64,000 nt of DNA, taken from JACCZX01 sp963829995. Lineage in GTDB: Bacteria; Pseudomonadota; Gammaproteobacteria; Burkholderiales; Burkholderiaceae_F. Below the pieces are notes generated by a model. The model searched no databases. It had not been told where the DNA came from and was given only the letters and a program-made list of their open reading frames with translations. This document shows, piece after piece, positions 7,148 to 16,237 of the stretch. The translations under genes and the position numbers were made by a program. The stretch covers positions 68,732 to 132,731 of the forward strand of contig CAWHKW010000009.1 of assembly GCA_963829995.1 (NCBI GenBank), read 5' to 3'. Within the stretch, counting starts at the first letter, position 1, and the number at the start of each line of letters is the position of its first letter.

Positions 7148-9808
7148 ATGAATCCGAGGTACGAACCGCAGGCGATAGAGGCAGACGCCCAGGCTCATTG
7201 GCGCGCGACGAACGCCTATCGTGCGGTCGAGCATGCGACCGGTGCCGACGGCAAGCCGAAGCCCAAGTTCTATGTGTGCTCGATGCTGCCCTACCCCAGC
7301 GGCAAGTTGCACATGGGCCACGTTCGCAACTACACGCTGAATGACGTGCTTTATCGCGTGCAGCGGATGCGCGGCTACAACGTGATGACGCCGATGGGCT
7401 GGGACGCGTTCGGCCTGCCTTCTGAAAACGCGGCGATCGACAAGAAAGTGGCGCCGGCCGAGTGGACCTACGCCAACATCGCCGACATGAAGTCGCAAAT
7501 GGAACCGCTCGGGCTCGCCTTCGACTGGTCGCGCGAAGTAACCACATGCAAGCCAGACTTCTACGTCTGGAACCAGTGGATGTTTTTAAAGATGCTCGAG
7601 TCAGGCATCGCGTATCGCAAGACGCAAATCGTCAATTGGGACCCAGTCGATCAGACCGTGCTGGCCAACGAGCAGGTGATCGACGGTCGCGGCTGGCGAT
7701 CGGATGCGGTCGTCGAGAAGCGCGAGATCCCCGGCTACTACCTCGCGATCACCAAGTACGCCGACGAGTTGCTCAAAGAGCTCGAACACCTCGACTGGCC
7801 GCCTCATGTGCGCGCAATGCAGGAAAGCTGGCTCGGCAAGAGCGTCGGCGTCAATTTTGGATTTCAGTACGCGCTGGATGGCGAGCAACGCTTGCTGCGG
7901 GTGTTTACTACTCGCGCCGACACGATCATGGGTGCGACGTTCGTCGCGATTGCGGCCGAGCACCCGCTCGCTACGCGACTGGCGCGTGACAAGCCGGCGC
8001 TGGCGGCATTCATCGCGGAGTGCAAACGCGGCGCAACGTCGGAGGTCGACGTCGCGACGATTGACAAGACAGGCGTGCCGACCGGATTTTTCGTCAGCCA
8101 TCCGCTGTCGGGCGAAAAGGTGCCGGTCTGGATCGGCAACTACGTGCTGATGGGCTACGGCGAGGGCGCGGTAATGGGCGTGCCCGGCCATGACGAGCGC
8201 GATTTTGAGTTCGCGAAGAAATACGGTTTGCCGATCAGACAAGTGATCGCCGTCGCTCCGCAGCTGGCACCAGCTGACGGCGGTTGCAAGTTTTCGACGG
8301 ACGCCTGGCAGGCTTGGTACGCCGACAAGGAACACGGCGCGTGCGTGAACTCGGGCAAGTACAACGGCCTGATGTACGAGGCCGCGGTCAACGCGATCGC
8401 GGCGGACTTGAAAGCGCTCGGCGTCGGCGACAAACAGGTGCAGTGGCGCCTGCGCGATTGGGGCATTTCCCGCCAGCGGTACTGGGGCACACCGATTCCG
8501 ATCATTCACTGTGCGGATTGCGGTGTTGTCCCCGTGCCGGAAAGGGATCTGCCGGTTGTGCTGCCTGAACACTTGGTCCCTGACGGCACCGGTAATCCGC
8601 TCACGAAGTACGAGCCGTTTTTGAAATGCGACTGCCCGCGCTGCGGCAAACCCGCACGCCGCGAAACGGACACGATGGACACGTTCGTCGATTCGTCCTG
8701 GTACTACATGCGCTACTGCTCGCCGGACAACGCAAGCGCGATGGTCGATCAGCGCAACGACTACTGGATGCCGATGGATCAATACATCGGCGGCATCGAG
8801 CATGCAGTCCTTCATCTTTTGTATGCGCGTTTCTGGACCAAGGTGATGCGCGACATGGGGCTTGTCAAATTCGACGAGCCCTTTAAGCGCCTGTTCACGC
8901 AGGGCATGCTGACGGCGGAGTGCTACTACCGCGAAGACGCGGCAGGCAGGAAGCGCTGGTACTACCCGGCCGAAATCAACGTCGAGTACGACGATCGGGG
9001 CCGGCCGGTCACGGTCACCGCAGCCGAAGACGGCCAGCCAGTGTTCTACGGCGGCACCGAGAAAATGTCGAAGAGCAAGAACAATGTTGTGGAGCCGCGC
9101 GACATCATCGCGCGCTTCGGCGCCGACACGGCGCGCGCGTTCGTGATGTTCGCAGGGCCGCCAGACCAAAGCGCGCCCTGGTCGAGCTCGAGCGCGGACG
9201 GAACCCACCGTTTTCTGAGGCGGCTGTGGAACTTCGGCGTCGAGCAGAGGCAGTCGATTGCGTCGGCAAGCCCGGTCGATCGTGGCGCGCTGTCTGCGAA
9301 TGACCAGCAGTTACGGCGCGAGATTCACACGCACCTTAAGCAGGCCGATATTGACTACGGCCGCATGCACTACAACACGGTCGTCTCGGCGGCGATGAAA
9401 ATGCTGAACGCCCTGGAGGAAGCGAGATCACGCAACGGCAGCCAGCCCGCCGCGAGTCCCGCCGTGACAAGCGAGGCACTCGGCATCCTGTTGCGCGTTC
9501 TGTATCCGCTGGCACCGCACGTTACGCACACGCTGTGGAACGAGCTGGGCTATACGCACCAACACGGCGAGATCGTCGATGCGCCCTGGCCCCAGGTGGA
9601 TGAATCCGCGCTGCTACAAGACGAAATGGAGCTCGTAGTGCAGGTCAACGGCAAAGTGCGAGGCTCGATCCGCGTGCCGACGCACGCGGAAGATGCAGCG
9701 ATCACCGCTACCGCGCTCGCCGATGCCAACGTGATCAGGTTTGTCGAAGGGCGGCCGGTCAAATTTTCGAAGGTAGTTCGTCCGAAGCTCGTGACCATCG
9801 CGGTTTGA
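7148..9808 (+). CDS. leuS: Leucyl-tRNA synthetase
   Basis: Charges tRNA-Leu with leucine; class I synthetase, 886 residues as expected. The HIGH-type motif is PYPSGKLHMGHVRNY (about residues 43-57), the CP1 editing domain lies about residues 225-420, and the KMSKS loop reads EKMSKSKNN (about 638-646). The ATG at 7148 (MNPRYEPQAIEADAQ) is chosen because the family begins there; an in-frame upstream extension overlaps the divergent helicase start and has no family match. It begins a run of closely spaced genes leuS-lptE-holA-proA. Confidence 0.97.
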   Translation: MNPRYEPQAIEADAQAHWRATNAYRAVEHATGADGKPKPKFYVCSMLPYPSGKLHMGHVRNYTLNDVLYRVQRMRGYNVMTPMGWDAFGLPSENAAIDKKVAPAEWTYANIADMKSQMEPLGLAFDWSREVTTCKPDFYVWNQWMFLKMLESGIAYRKTQIVNWDPVDQTVLANEQVIDGRGWRSDAVVEKREIPGYYLAITKYADELLKELEHLDWPPHVRAMQESWLGKSVGVNFGFQYALDGEQRLLRVFTTRADTIMGATFVAIAAEHPLATRLARDKPALAAFIAECKRGATSEVDVATIDKTGVPTGFFVSHPLSGEKVPVWIGNYVLMGYGEGAVMGVPGHDERDFEFAKKYGLPIRQVIAVAPQLAPADGGCKFSTDAWQAWYADKEHGACVNSGKYNGLMYEAAVNAIAADLKALGVGDKQVQWRLRDWGISRQRYWGTPIPIIHCADCGVVPVPERDLPVVLPEHLVPDGTGNPLTKYEPFLKCDCPRCGKPARRETDTMDTFVDSSWYYMRYCSPDNASAMVDQRNDYWMPMDQYIGGIEHAVLHLLYARFWTKVMRDMGLVKFDEPFKRLFTQGMLTAECYYREDAAGRKRWYYPAEINVEYDDRGRPVTVTAAEDGQPVFYGGTEKMSKSKNNVVEPRDIIARFGADTARAFVMFAGPPDQSAPWSSSSADGTHRFLRRLWNFGVEQRQSIASASPVDRGALSANDQQLRREIHTHLKQADIDYGRMHYNTVVSAAMKMLNALEEARSRNGSQPAASPAVTSEALGILLRVLYPLAPHVTHTLWNELGYTHQHGEIVDAPWPQVDESALLQDEMELVVQVNGKVRGSIRVPTHAEDAAITATALADANVIRFVEGRPVKFSKVVRPKLVTIAV

Positions 9809-9812
9809 CCCG

Positions 9813-10304
9813 ATGAGTCGCGCAATGATCGCCGTCGCATTTGTGCTTTTGCTCAGCGCATGCGGCTTTCAGTTGCGCGGCTCGCAAACATTGCCGGTAG
9901 AGCGTCTGTATCTGGCGCTGCCGGTCAACTCGCCGATCGGCGCCGAGATTGCCCGCGTAGTTCGGTCATCGACCAACGCCAGCGTGGTACCTGTCCGCAA
10001 GGACGCGCAGGCGATCGTCGAGCTGCTGGCCGAGCAGCGCGAGCGCGAAGTGCTGTCGATCAACGCGCAGGGGCGCGCGCGCGAGTACCAGCTGCGGTTG
10101 CGAACGACGTTTCGCGTCGTCGATCAGGAGGGCATCGAGTTGATCGCGCCAACGGCACTGGTCGCGCGGCGCGACATCGCGTTCAACGAGTCCGAGTTAC
10201 TGGCGAAAGAGTCCGAAGAAGCACTGCTGTATCGCGACATGCAAAGCGATCTGGTGCGGCAGATCGTCAACCGGTTGCAAGGGATCAAGCCAAGTGCAGG
10301 TTAG
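9813..10304 (+). CDS. lptE: LPS-assembly lipoprotein LptE
   Basis: Outer-membrane lipoprotein that plugs the LptD barrel and helps insert lipopolysaccharide at the cell surface. The 163-residue protein has a lipoprotein signal with lipobox LLSAC (Cys at about residue 17), followed directly by GFQLRG, which is the hallmark start of mature LptE. It begins four bases after leuS and its end overlaps holA by 11 bases. This leuS-lptE-holA order is conserved in proteobacteria and supports the call. Confidence 0.93.
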   Translation: MSRAMIAVAFVLLLSACGFQLRGSQTLPVERLYLALPVNSPIGAEIARVVRSSTNASVVPVRKDAQAIVELLAEQREREVLSINAQGRAREYQLRLRTTFRVVDQEGIELIAPTALVARRDIAFNESELLAKESEEALLYRDMQSDLVRQIVNRLQGIKPSAG

Positions 10305-11343
10305 AAACGATGCACTGGCCGGCGTTCTGGCGCGTGCGCAGCGCGCGGGCTCGCTGCCCCCGATATTCGTGGTCGCCAGCGACGAGGCGTTGCTTTCGCT
10401 TGAGGCACAGGATGCAATTCGCGCGACTGCTCGTGGTATGGGTTACTCCGAGCGCGAAGTGCTGAACGCCGACGCACGTTTCGATTGGTCAAAGCTCGCC
10501 GACGCGGCGCAAGGGTTGTCGCTGTTTGCCGACAAGAAGATCGTCGAGGTCCGTCTGCCGAGCGGCAAGCCCGGTGTCGTCGGTGCCAAGGCACTCGAGA
10601 CGCATGCCTTGAACGCCGTCGACGGTGTGACGACGATCGTCTCGATGCCGCGGCTGGAACGGCGCGACCGGCAGACGCGCTGGATCGAGGCGCTCGAACG
10701 TGCCGGCGTGATGGTCGACATCGACACCATCGAGCGCGCACAGTTGCCGCAATGGATATCGCAGCGCCTGGCACGACAGCAGCAGAGCGCGAGCCGCGAG
10801 GCGCTCGAGTTCGTGGCCGACAAAGTCGAAGGTAATTTGCTGGCGGCTCATCAGGAAGTGTGCAAGCTGGCGCTGCTCTACCCCGCCGGCCAGTTGACGC
10901 TCGAGCAGGTCACCGACAGTGTGCTTAACGTGGCGCGCTACGACGTTTTTCAGCTGCCGATCGCAATGCTGAGCGGCGATGCTGCGCGTGTCCGCAAGAC
11001 GATGGCGGGCCTGGAAGCCGAAGGAGAAGCGATTCCGCTGGTGTTGTGGGTGATTACCGAGGAGCTGCGAACGCTGTTGCGGATCAAGGCGCACGTCGAT
11101 GCCGGCCGCCCGTTTGCCGTGGCAGCGCGCGAGAATCGCGTGTGGGGCCCCCGCGAGAAGTTGTTTGAGCGCGCCCTGGCGCGCGTTTCGGTGAACGCGC
11201 TGGAAGCGGCCCTGCTGCGCGCCGCACAGATCGATCGCCTTGCGAAAGGCCTGCTGGCGCCGCTAACCGACAGCAACGTGTGGCTAGAATTGACTGAACT
11301 GGCGCTGAGCATCGCCGGCCCGCCGAGGAGCGTTGTTCAATGA
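10294..11343 (+). CDS. holA: DNA polymerase III subunit delta
   Basis: Clamp-loader subunit that opens the beta clamp. The 349-residue protein matches HolA in length and in conserved stretches such as the N-terminal PIFVVASDEALLSLEAQDAIR and the RYDVFQLPIAMLSGD segment of domain III. The start is GTG at 10294, within the lptE gene; no in-frame ATG fits the family's N-terminus. It overlaps proA by four bases (ATGA at 11340). Confidence 0.93.
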   Translation: MQVRNDALAGVLARAQRAGSLPPIFVVASDEALLSLEAQDAIRATARGMGYSEREVLNADARFDWSKLADAAQGLSLFADKKIVEVRLPSGKPGVVGAKALETHALNAVDGVTTIVSMPRLERRDRQTRWIEALERAGVMVDIDTIERAQLPQWISQRLARQQQSASREALEFVADKVEGNLLAAHQEVCKLALLYPAGQLTLEQVTDSVLNVARYDVFQLPIAMLSGDAARVRKTMAGLEAEGEAIPLVLWVITEELRTLLRIKAHVDAGRPFAVAARENRVWGPREKLFERALARVSVNALEAALLRAAQIDRLAKGLLAPLTDSNVWLELTELALSIAGPPRSVVQ

Positions 11344-12665
11344 ATTCCGCGGTCGTTCGTTCGATCGAACCTGCCGACAGCGGCGATAGCAGTGACGTCA
11401 TCGGTCGGTTGCAGCATGTCGGACGCGCCGCGCGCGAAGCGTCGGCTGCAATGTCGGCCGCGGGCAGCCGATCGAAGGATGATGCGCTGCAGACAATCGC
11501 GAACCTGCTACGTGACCAGCATCGTCAAATCATCGAGGCGAATGGGCGGGATCTTCAGCGCGCGCGAACAAGCGGCGTGCAACCCGCGTTTCTCGATCGC
11601 CTGGCGCTCGACGCCGGGGCAATCGAGCAAATGGCTGTCGGCGTCGAACAGGTCACGCAGCTAACCGATCCGATCGGCGAGATCGTCGAGCTGAAGCCTC
11701 GCCCCAGCGGCATCAAAGTGGGCCGCATGCGCGTACCGCTCGGCGTGATCGCGATCATTTACGAAAGCCGCCCGAACGTGACGGTCGATGCCGCGGCGCT
11801 ATGCATCAAGAGCGGCAACTCGGCGATCTTGCGCGGCGGCTCGGAGGCGATCGAAAGCAACCGCGTGCTGGCGCGCATCGTGCGCGAAGGGCTAGTGGCT
11901 GCCGGTTTGCCCGCGGACGCAGTGCAGCTGGTCGACACGACCGACCGCGCAGCGGTCGGAGCGCTCGCACAGATGACCGAGTACGTCGATCTGCTGGTGC
12001 CGCGCGGTGGGCGTGGATTGATCGAGAGGCTGATGCGTGAGTCGCGCGTGCCGATGCTGAAACATTTGGACGGCATCTGCCATGTTTACATTGACGGAGC
12101 CGCCGACATCGACAAAGCGATTGCGATCGCCGACAACGCAAAGACGCAGCGCTATGGCACTTGCAACACAATGGAGACGTTGCTCGTCGCGCAGAGCATC
12201 GCTGAGGAACTCTTGCCTGCGTTGGGCCGCATTTACCAGTCGAAGGGCGTGGAGCTACGTTGCTGCCCCGAGTCGCGCGGGATTCTCGAAGCCGGCGGTG
12301 TGACCAACGTCATCGATGCAGTCGAAGAAGACTGGCGCACCGAGTATCTGGCGCCGATTTTGTCGATCTCGACCGTGCCCGGCGTCGACGAAGCCATCTC
12401 GCATATCAACACCTTCGGCAGCAAACACACTGATGCAATCGTCACCGAGAACTACCCGACCGCGATGCGTTTCGTGCGCGAGGTCGACTCGGCATCGGTC
12501 ATCGTCAACGCTTCCACGCGCTTTGCAGACGGCTATGAGTACGGCCTCGGCGCCGAAATCGGCATTTCGAACGACAAGTTACATGCCCGCGGCCCGGTCG
12601 GTCTCGAAGGCTTGACGTCGCTGAAGTACGTGGTGTTCGGCAACGGCGAAGTGCGCAGCAACTAA
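11340..12665 (+). CDS. proA: Gamma-glutamyl phosphate reductase
   Basis: NADPH-dependent reduction of gamma-glutamyl phosphate to glutamate semialdehyde, the second step of proline synthesis; cytoplasmic. It has 441 residues, slightly longer than the usual 415-420 because of an N-terminal extension of about 25 residues. The aldehyde-dehydrogenase-like catalytic Cys lies in the motif GTCNTMETLLV (about residue 279). The window also has proC (19289), so two of the three proline-pathway genes are here but not adjacent. Confidence 0.95.
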   Translation: MNSAVVRSIEPADSGDSSDVIGRLQHVGRAAREASAAMSAAGSRSKDDALQTIANLLRDQHRQIIEANGRDLQRARTSGVQPAFLDRLALDAGAIEQMAVGVEQVTQLTDPIGEIVELKPRPSGIKVGRMRVPLGVIAIIYESRPNVTVDAAALCIKSGNSAILRGGSEAIESNRVLARIVREGLVAAGLPADAVQLVDTTDRAAVGALAQMTEYVDLLVPRGGRGLIERLMRESRVPMLKHLDGICHVYIDGAADIDKAIAIADNAKTQRYGTCNTMETLLVAQSIAEELLPALGRIYQSKGVELRCCPESRGILEAGGVTNVIDAVEEDWRTEYLAPILSISTVPGVDEAISHINTFGSKHTDAIVTENYPTAMRFVREVDSASVIVNASTRFADGYEYGLGAEIGISNDKLHARGPVGLEGLTSLKYVVFGNGEVRSN

Positions 12666-12668
12666 GGC

Positions 12669-13097
12669 ATGGGCAGCAACGAGTATCTATGGATCAAAGC
12701 GCTGCACATCGTCTTCGTGACCAGCTGGTTTGCCGGACTTTTCTACCTTCCGCGCATCTACGTCAACGTCGCGATGGTCGAGGACGCCACGACTCGCGAG
12801 CGATTGTTGATGATGGCGCGCAAGCTGCTGCGCTTCATGACCGGGCTGGCTGTGCTCGCTCTGGTATTCGGCGCCTGGCTGCTGAGCTACGGCGTAGGCG
12901 TCGGTGCCGGCTGGATGAACGCGAAGCTCGTGCTCGTCCTGGTCCTGCTCGCATACCACGCATGGTGCGCCACTTTGTACGGCAGGCTTGTTCGTGGCGA
13001 AGCCACGCATTCTCACGTTTGGTTTCGCTGGTTTAACGAAGCTCCCGTACTGCTGCTGTTGGCGATTGTCATCCTTGTGGTGGTAAAGCCGTTTTAG
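12669..13097 (+). CDS. CopD/HemJ-family small membrane protein
   Basis: A 142-residue protein with four predicted transmembrane helices (about residues 8-28, 54-76, 82-100 and 122-140). The N-terminal ALHIVFVTSWFAGLFYLPR closely follows the pattern of the UPF0093/HemJ family, some members of which oxidise protoporphyrinogen IX; others are annotated CopD. The conserved His of the first helix is present (about residue 13). It follows proA by three bases. HemJ activity is plausible but not proven by sequence alone. Confidence 0.75.
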   Translation: MGSNEYLWIKALHIVFVTSWFAGLFYLPRIYVNVAMVEDATTRERLLMMARKLLRFMTGLAVLALVFGAWLLSYGVGVGAGWMNAKLVLVLVLLAYHAWCATLYGRLVRGEATHSHVWFRWFNEAPVLLLLAIVILVVVKPF

Positions 13098-13103
13098 GAA
13101 CGT

Positions 13104-13706
13104 ATGGAAAAGACCGTCGATTACTTCATGACTCCGGTGTCCCCCTTTGTCTACCTCGGGCACGCTCGCTTTCGAGAGATCTGCGCAAGGCATCAGGCGA
13201 AGATCCATCTGCGCGTGATGGACCTGGGCAAAGTGTTTCCGGTGTCGGGCGGGCTTGCACTGAAAGATCGTCCGCCACAAAGGCGTGCCTATCGAATGAT
13301 GGAGCTCAGGCGCTGGCGAGACTTTCTCGGCGTGCCGTTGACACTCGAACCCAAACACTTTCCGGTTCCAGCCGAGCCCGCGGCGACGCTGATCCTCGCG
13401 GTGCTGGAGCATCACGGGACCACCGCGGCGCTCGACGTCGCGGGGGACTGCGGCCGCGCCGTGTGGGCCGAGGAGCGCGACATCAGCGACGCGAGCGTAC
13501 TCGCAGCGATCGTCAGCGCACGCCGACTCGATGCGAATGCACTGCTGGAGCACGCACGTTCGGCCGAGGTCGCGGCGCGCTACGTCCAGCATTCGCAAGA
13601 GGCGATCATGCGCAATGTATTCGGAGCGCCCTCCTACCTGTATCAAGACGAGCTCTTTTGGGGGCAGGATCGCCTGGAGTTTCTGGATCGCGCGCTGGCG
13701 CGGTGA
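13104..13706 (+). CDS. 2-hydroxychromene-2-carboxylate isomerase-like protein (DsbA fold)
   Basis: A 200-residue member of the kappa-class glutathione-transferase/DsbA-like family. The N-terminal motif DYFMTPVSPFVYLGH replaces the CxxC of DsbA with the Ser-containing TPVSPF that is typical of HCCA isomerases, and the C-terminus has the expected NVFGAPSYLYQDELFWGQDR. Those enzymes act in naphthalene degradation with glutathione as cofactor, but most family members in genomes without naphthalene genes have unknown substrates, as here. It is coupled to the next gene by a GTGA overlap. Confidence 0.85.
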   Translation: MEKTVDYFMTPVSPFVYLGHARFREICARHQAKIHLRVMDLGKVFPVSGGLALKDRPPQRRAYRMMELRRWRDFLGVPLTLEPKHFPVPAEPAATLILAVLEHHGTTAALDVAGDCGRAVWAEERDISDASVLAAIVSARRLDANALLEHARSAEVAARYVQHSQEAIMRNVFGAPSYLYQDELFWGQDRLEFLDRALAR

Positions 13707-14890
13707 GCGCTTCGTTTTTCGCGGTCTGCCCGCGCGGGCTCGAGCCGGCGCTTTCCGAGGAGCTTCTTGCGGTCGGCGCGCACTCGCTGCGCGCCGAGGC
13801 CGGCGGCGTTGCTTTCAAAGGCTCGCTCACCGTCGCGTACGCGGCTAACTTGCACTCGCGCATCGCGAGCCGGATCTTGTGGCAAGTCGGGCGGCGCGGT
13901 TACCTCACCGAACAGCATTTGTACGACGCCACGCAGGAAGTGCGCTGGCAGGACCTGATGACGGCGCAACAGACGTTGCGCGTCGATGTCACCGCGTCGC
14001 GTTCACCGCTGCAGAGCCTCGAGTTTGCGATGCTTCGAATCAAGGACGGCATCGTCGATCGGCTACGGGAGCTGACCGGCGCGCGGCCGTCGATCGACCG
14101 TTCGAATCCGGACGTGCGTGTGTTCGCCTACCTCGATGCGTCGACCGTGACCTTGTACGTCGACCTGTCGGGTGAAGCGCTTTTCAAGCGTGGTTGGCGC
14201 GCGGACAAGGGGGAAGCACCGCTGAAGGAAAATCTTGCGGCGGGGTTGCTTGCCCTGGCGGGATGGACGCCTTCGGCTCCGCTGGCCGATCTTTTTTGCG
14301 GCAGCGGAACGATCGTGATCGAAGCCGCGTCGATTGCAGCCAAGCGCGCGCCGGGTCTGAATCGACGCTTCGCTTTCGAGCGGCTAAAGGGATTCGATTC
14401 GAACGCCTGGCGCCGCCTAAAGGACGCAGCGCGCGCCGCGGTCGATGACAACAGCAGTGCAGCGTTGGCAGGCTCGGATATCTCGACCGGCGTCATCGAG
14501 CACGCGATCGCCAATGCAAAATTGGCCGGATTGCAAGCCTGGCTCGACGATGGCCGCTTGCGCTTCGACGCAGTCGACGCGCGGACCGCGACGCCGCCGG
14601 TGGCGACGGGAACCATTGTCTCGAACCCGCCTTACGGCGAGCAGAGTGCGCCACGCTCGGCGTCGGTCCCCGCCATGATGAGTCATGTAGGTGACCGGCT
14701 CAAACAGGAGTTTGCCGGCTGGGATGCGTGGTTCCTAACGTCAGACCGCCAATTGCCGAAACAGATGCGGCTGCAGGAAACCCGCAAAACCGTGCTGTTC
14801 AATGGGCCGATCGAATGCCGCTTTTTTCGGTTCGAGCTGGTCGCCGGCGGTTACCGTCCGCGCGCCGCCGCGGCCAAGACCGAAGTGTGA
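13703..14890 (+). CDS. THUMP-domain class I RNA methyltransferase (RlmL/Trm-G10 type)
   Basis: A 395-residue SAM-dependent enzyme of the COG0116 group that N2-methylates guanosines in rRNA or tRNA. An N-terminal ferredoxin-like plus THUMP region (about residues 1-160) is followed by the Rossmann methyltransferase domain: motif I LADLFCGSGTIVIEAA (about 198-213) and the catalytic NPPYGE (about 309-314). It equals the N-terminal half of E. coli RlmKL, without the RlmK part. The GTG at 13703 is chosen because it overlaps the previous stop (GTGA) and gives the expected SASFFAVCPRGLEPAL start. Confidence 0.88.
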   Translation: MSASFFAVCPRGLEPALSEELLAVGAHSLRAEAGGVAFKGSLTVAYAANLHSRIASRILWQVGRRGYLTEQHLYDATQEVRWQDLMTAQQTLRVDVTASRSPLQSLEFAMLRIKDGIVDRLRELTGARPSIDRSNPDVRVFAYLDASTVTLYVDLSGEALFKRGWRADKGEAPLKENLAAGLLALAGWTPSAPLADLFCGSGTIVIEAASIAAKRAPGLNRRFAFERLKGFDSNAWRRLKDAARAAVDDNSSAALAGSDISTGVIEHAIANAKLAGLQAWLDDGRLRFDAVDARTATPPVATGTIVSNPPYGEQSAPRSASVPAMMSHVGDRLKQEFAGWDAWFLTSDRQLPKQMRLQETRKTVLFNGPIECRFFRFELVAGGYRPRAAAAKTEV

Positions 14891-14899
14891 GCAGCACGC

Positions 14900-15385
14900 C
14901 TACGTCGCCAACGCTCGCTCCACGTCTTTCTCGATGTCTTCAGGCTTGGTAGTCGGTGCGTAGCGGTCGATCACGGTGCCGTCCTTGCCGACCAGGAACT
15001 TAGTGAAGTTCCACTTGATCGCCTCCGAGCCGAGCAAGCCCTTCTTCGCCGAGGTCAAATATTTGTAGAGCGGGTGGGCATTGGTGCCGTTGACGTCGAC
15101 TTTAGAGAACATCGGAAACGTGACGCCGAAGTTCATCTCACAAAACTCCGCGATCTCGGTGTCGGGACCGGGCTCTTGCTGGCCGAACTGGTTGCTCGGA
15201 AAGCCGAGTACCGCAAATCCTTGGCCGGAGTATTTCTTGTGCAGCGCTTCAAGCCCTTTGTACTGCGGGGTGAAGCCGCACTGACTCGCCGTGTTGACGA
15301 CGAGTAGCACCTTGCCCTTGAAGTCCGCCAACGTCCTCGTCTTGCCATCGATCGTCTGCGCAGCGAAGTCATAAACGGACGTCAT
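14900..15385 (-). CDS. Glutathione peroxidase (Cys type)
   Basis: Thioredoxin-fold peroxidase that reduces hydroperoxides. The 161-residue protein has the catalytic Cys in NTASQCGFT (about residue 36) in place of selenocysteine, the Gln of GFPSNQFGQQEPG (about 70) and the Trp of WNFTKFLV (about 126), so the peroxidatic tetrad is complete. The ATG at 15385 gives the family's MTSVYDF start; 12 extra in-frame codons upstream have no match. Bacterial members often use thioredoxin rather than glutathione. It is convergent with the methyltransferase, nine bases apart. Confidence 0.93.
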   Translation of the reverse strand: MTSVYDFAAQTIDGKTRTLADFKGKVLLVVNTASQCGFTPQYKGLEALHKKYSGQGFAVLGFPSNQFGQQEPGPDTEIAEFCEMNFGVTFPMFSKVDVNGTNAHPLYKYLTSAKKGLLGSEAIKWNFTKFLVGKDGTVIDRYAPTTKPEDIEKDVERALAT

Positions 15386-15480
15386 CGTGGCTCCTGAATT
15401 CGTTACTACTGGAGCAAACAAGTGTAACGGTCGCGGAGCAGGGAACGCGGCTTGCTTAGGCCACTAGCGGGAGAGTTCAG

Positions 15481-15684
15481 ATGCAGTCAAATCGATCGTT
15501 CGTCGTTGCTGGCTCCACGAAGCTGCCACCGGAAATGGCGCCAGGCGACGAGGCGCGGTCCGGAACTCCCGGCACCGGCGAAAACGTCTGCCGCATGTGC
15601 GACGGCACGGGCCAGGTTGACGGCCACACCTGTCCGGACTGCGAAGGCAGCGGCAAGGTGATCGAAGGCGTCGGCGGAGCTTGA
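15481..15684 (+). CDS. Small protein with paired DnaJ-type CxxCxGxG zinc motifs
   Basis: A 67-residue protein. The N-terminal half is low in structure; the C-terminal half holds CRMCDGTG and CPDCEGSG (about residues 37-44 and 51-58), two CxxCxGxG repeats that together can bind one zinc ion as in the DnaJ cysteine-rich domain. There is no J domain. It ends 26 bases before the CBS gene, so the two probably form a small operon. Proteins of this kind are common in betaproteobacteria; the function is unknown, with a redox or chaperone role inferred only from the motif. Confidence 0.75.
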   Translation: MQSNRSFVVAGSTKLPPEMAPGDEARSGTPGTGENVCRMCDGTGQVDGHTCPDCEGSGKVIEGVGGA

Positions 15685-15710
15685 TCTTGCGTGTAAATGG
15701 AGAATTCGAA

Positions 15711-16124
15711 ATGCAAACAATTGCCGAATTGATGACCACCGACGTCGAAGTCGTACGGCCTGAAGAGACGTTGCGAGACGCCGCTCGCGCCATGGCAGAT
15801 CTGGACGTTGGCTCGCTGCCGGTGTGTGATGGGCGAAAGCTGATCGGCATGGTGACCGACCGTGACATCACGATTCGCGCCGTCGCTGAGGGAAAGAGCG
15901 CGGACACTCCAGTCAGTGAAGTGATGACCGACGAGGTCGTGTGGTGTACCGATACGGACTCGGTCGACGACGTGTTGCAGCAGATGTCGGACGCTCAGGT
16001 TCGCCGCATCCCGGTCGTCGACAAGGACCGCCAGCTCGTGGGCATCGTCGCGCTCGGCGACATCGCGCTGGAAGAGGATGACGACGTCGACGAAGCGCTG
16101 CGCGACATTTCGATGCCGACATAA
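15711..16124 (+). CDS. Two-CBS-domain protein
   Basis: A 137-residue cytoplasmic protein consisting of a Bateman module: CBS1 about residues 7-60 (VGSLPVCDGRKLIGMVTDRD) and CBS2 about 70-125 (VRRIPVVDKDRQLVGIVALG). Such stand-alone modules bind adenosine nucleotides or SAM and act as sensors of energy state. The ATG at 15711 has a GGAG ribosome site seven bases upstream and gives the usual MQTIAELMT start; a TTG ten codons earlier is less likely. It is convergent with pilU, with a hairpin in between. Confidence 0.9.
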   Translation: MQTIAELMTTDVEVVRPEETLRDAARAMADLDVGSLPVCDGRKLIGMVTDRDITIRAVAEGKSADTPVSEVMTDEVVWCTDTDSVDDVLQQMSDAQVRRIPVVDKDRQLVGIVALGDIALEEDDDVDEALRDISMPT

Positions 16125-16131
16125 GGTCATG

Positions 16132-16237
16132 CGCTGCTCGTGTACGCGATTGCTTCGCATCGCACGTGCACTCGCAGCGATTAGTTTGTCGGACGAGCTT
16201 CGGAGCGGCCGCGCAGCGGTCGCGTACACGAGGAGCG
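16132..16237. repeat. Imperfect inverted repeat between convergent CBS gene and pilU
   Basis: The left arm 16132-16149 and right arm 16220-16237 match as inverted repeats at 17 of 18 positions (CGCTnCTCGTGTACGCGA), and the match continues weakly inward to about 16158 and 16211. The right arm ends on the base before the pilU stop codon. It does not share the core of the 3368-3802 elements. It probably ends transcription from both sides, although no T-run follows. Confidence 0.6.

Noticed and set aside
7601..9208. Long open frame (535 codons) antisense to leuS
   Set aside because: It is a GC-driven shadow of leuS with Arg/His-rich composition and no recognisable motif.
12687..13646. Open frame of 319 codons antisense to the CopD/HemJ and isomerase genes
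   Set aside because: Shadow of two recognised genes; no motif.
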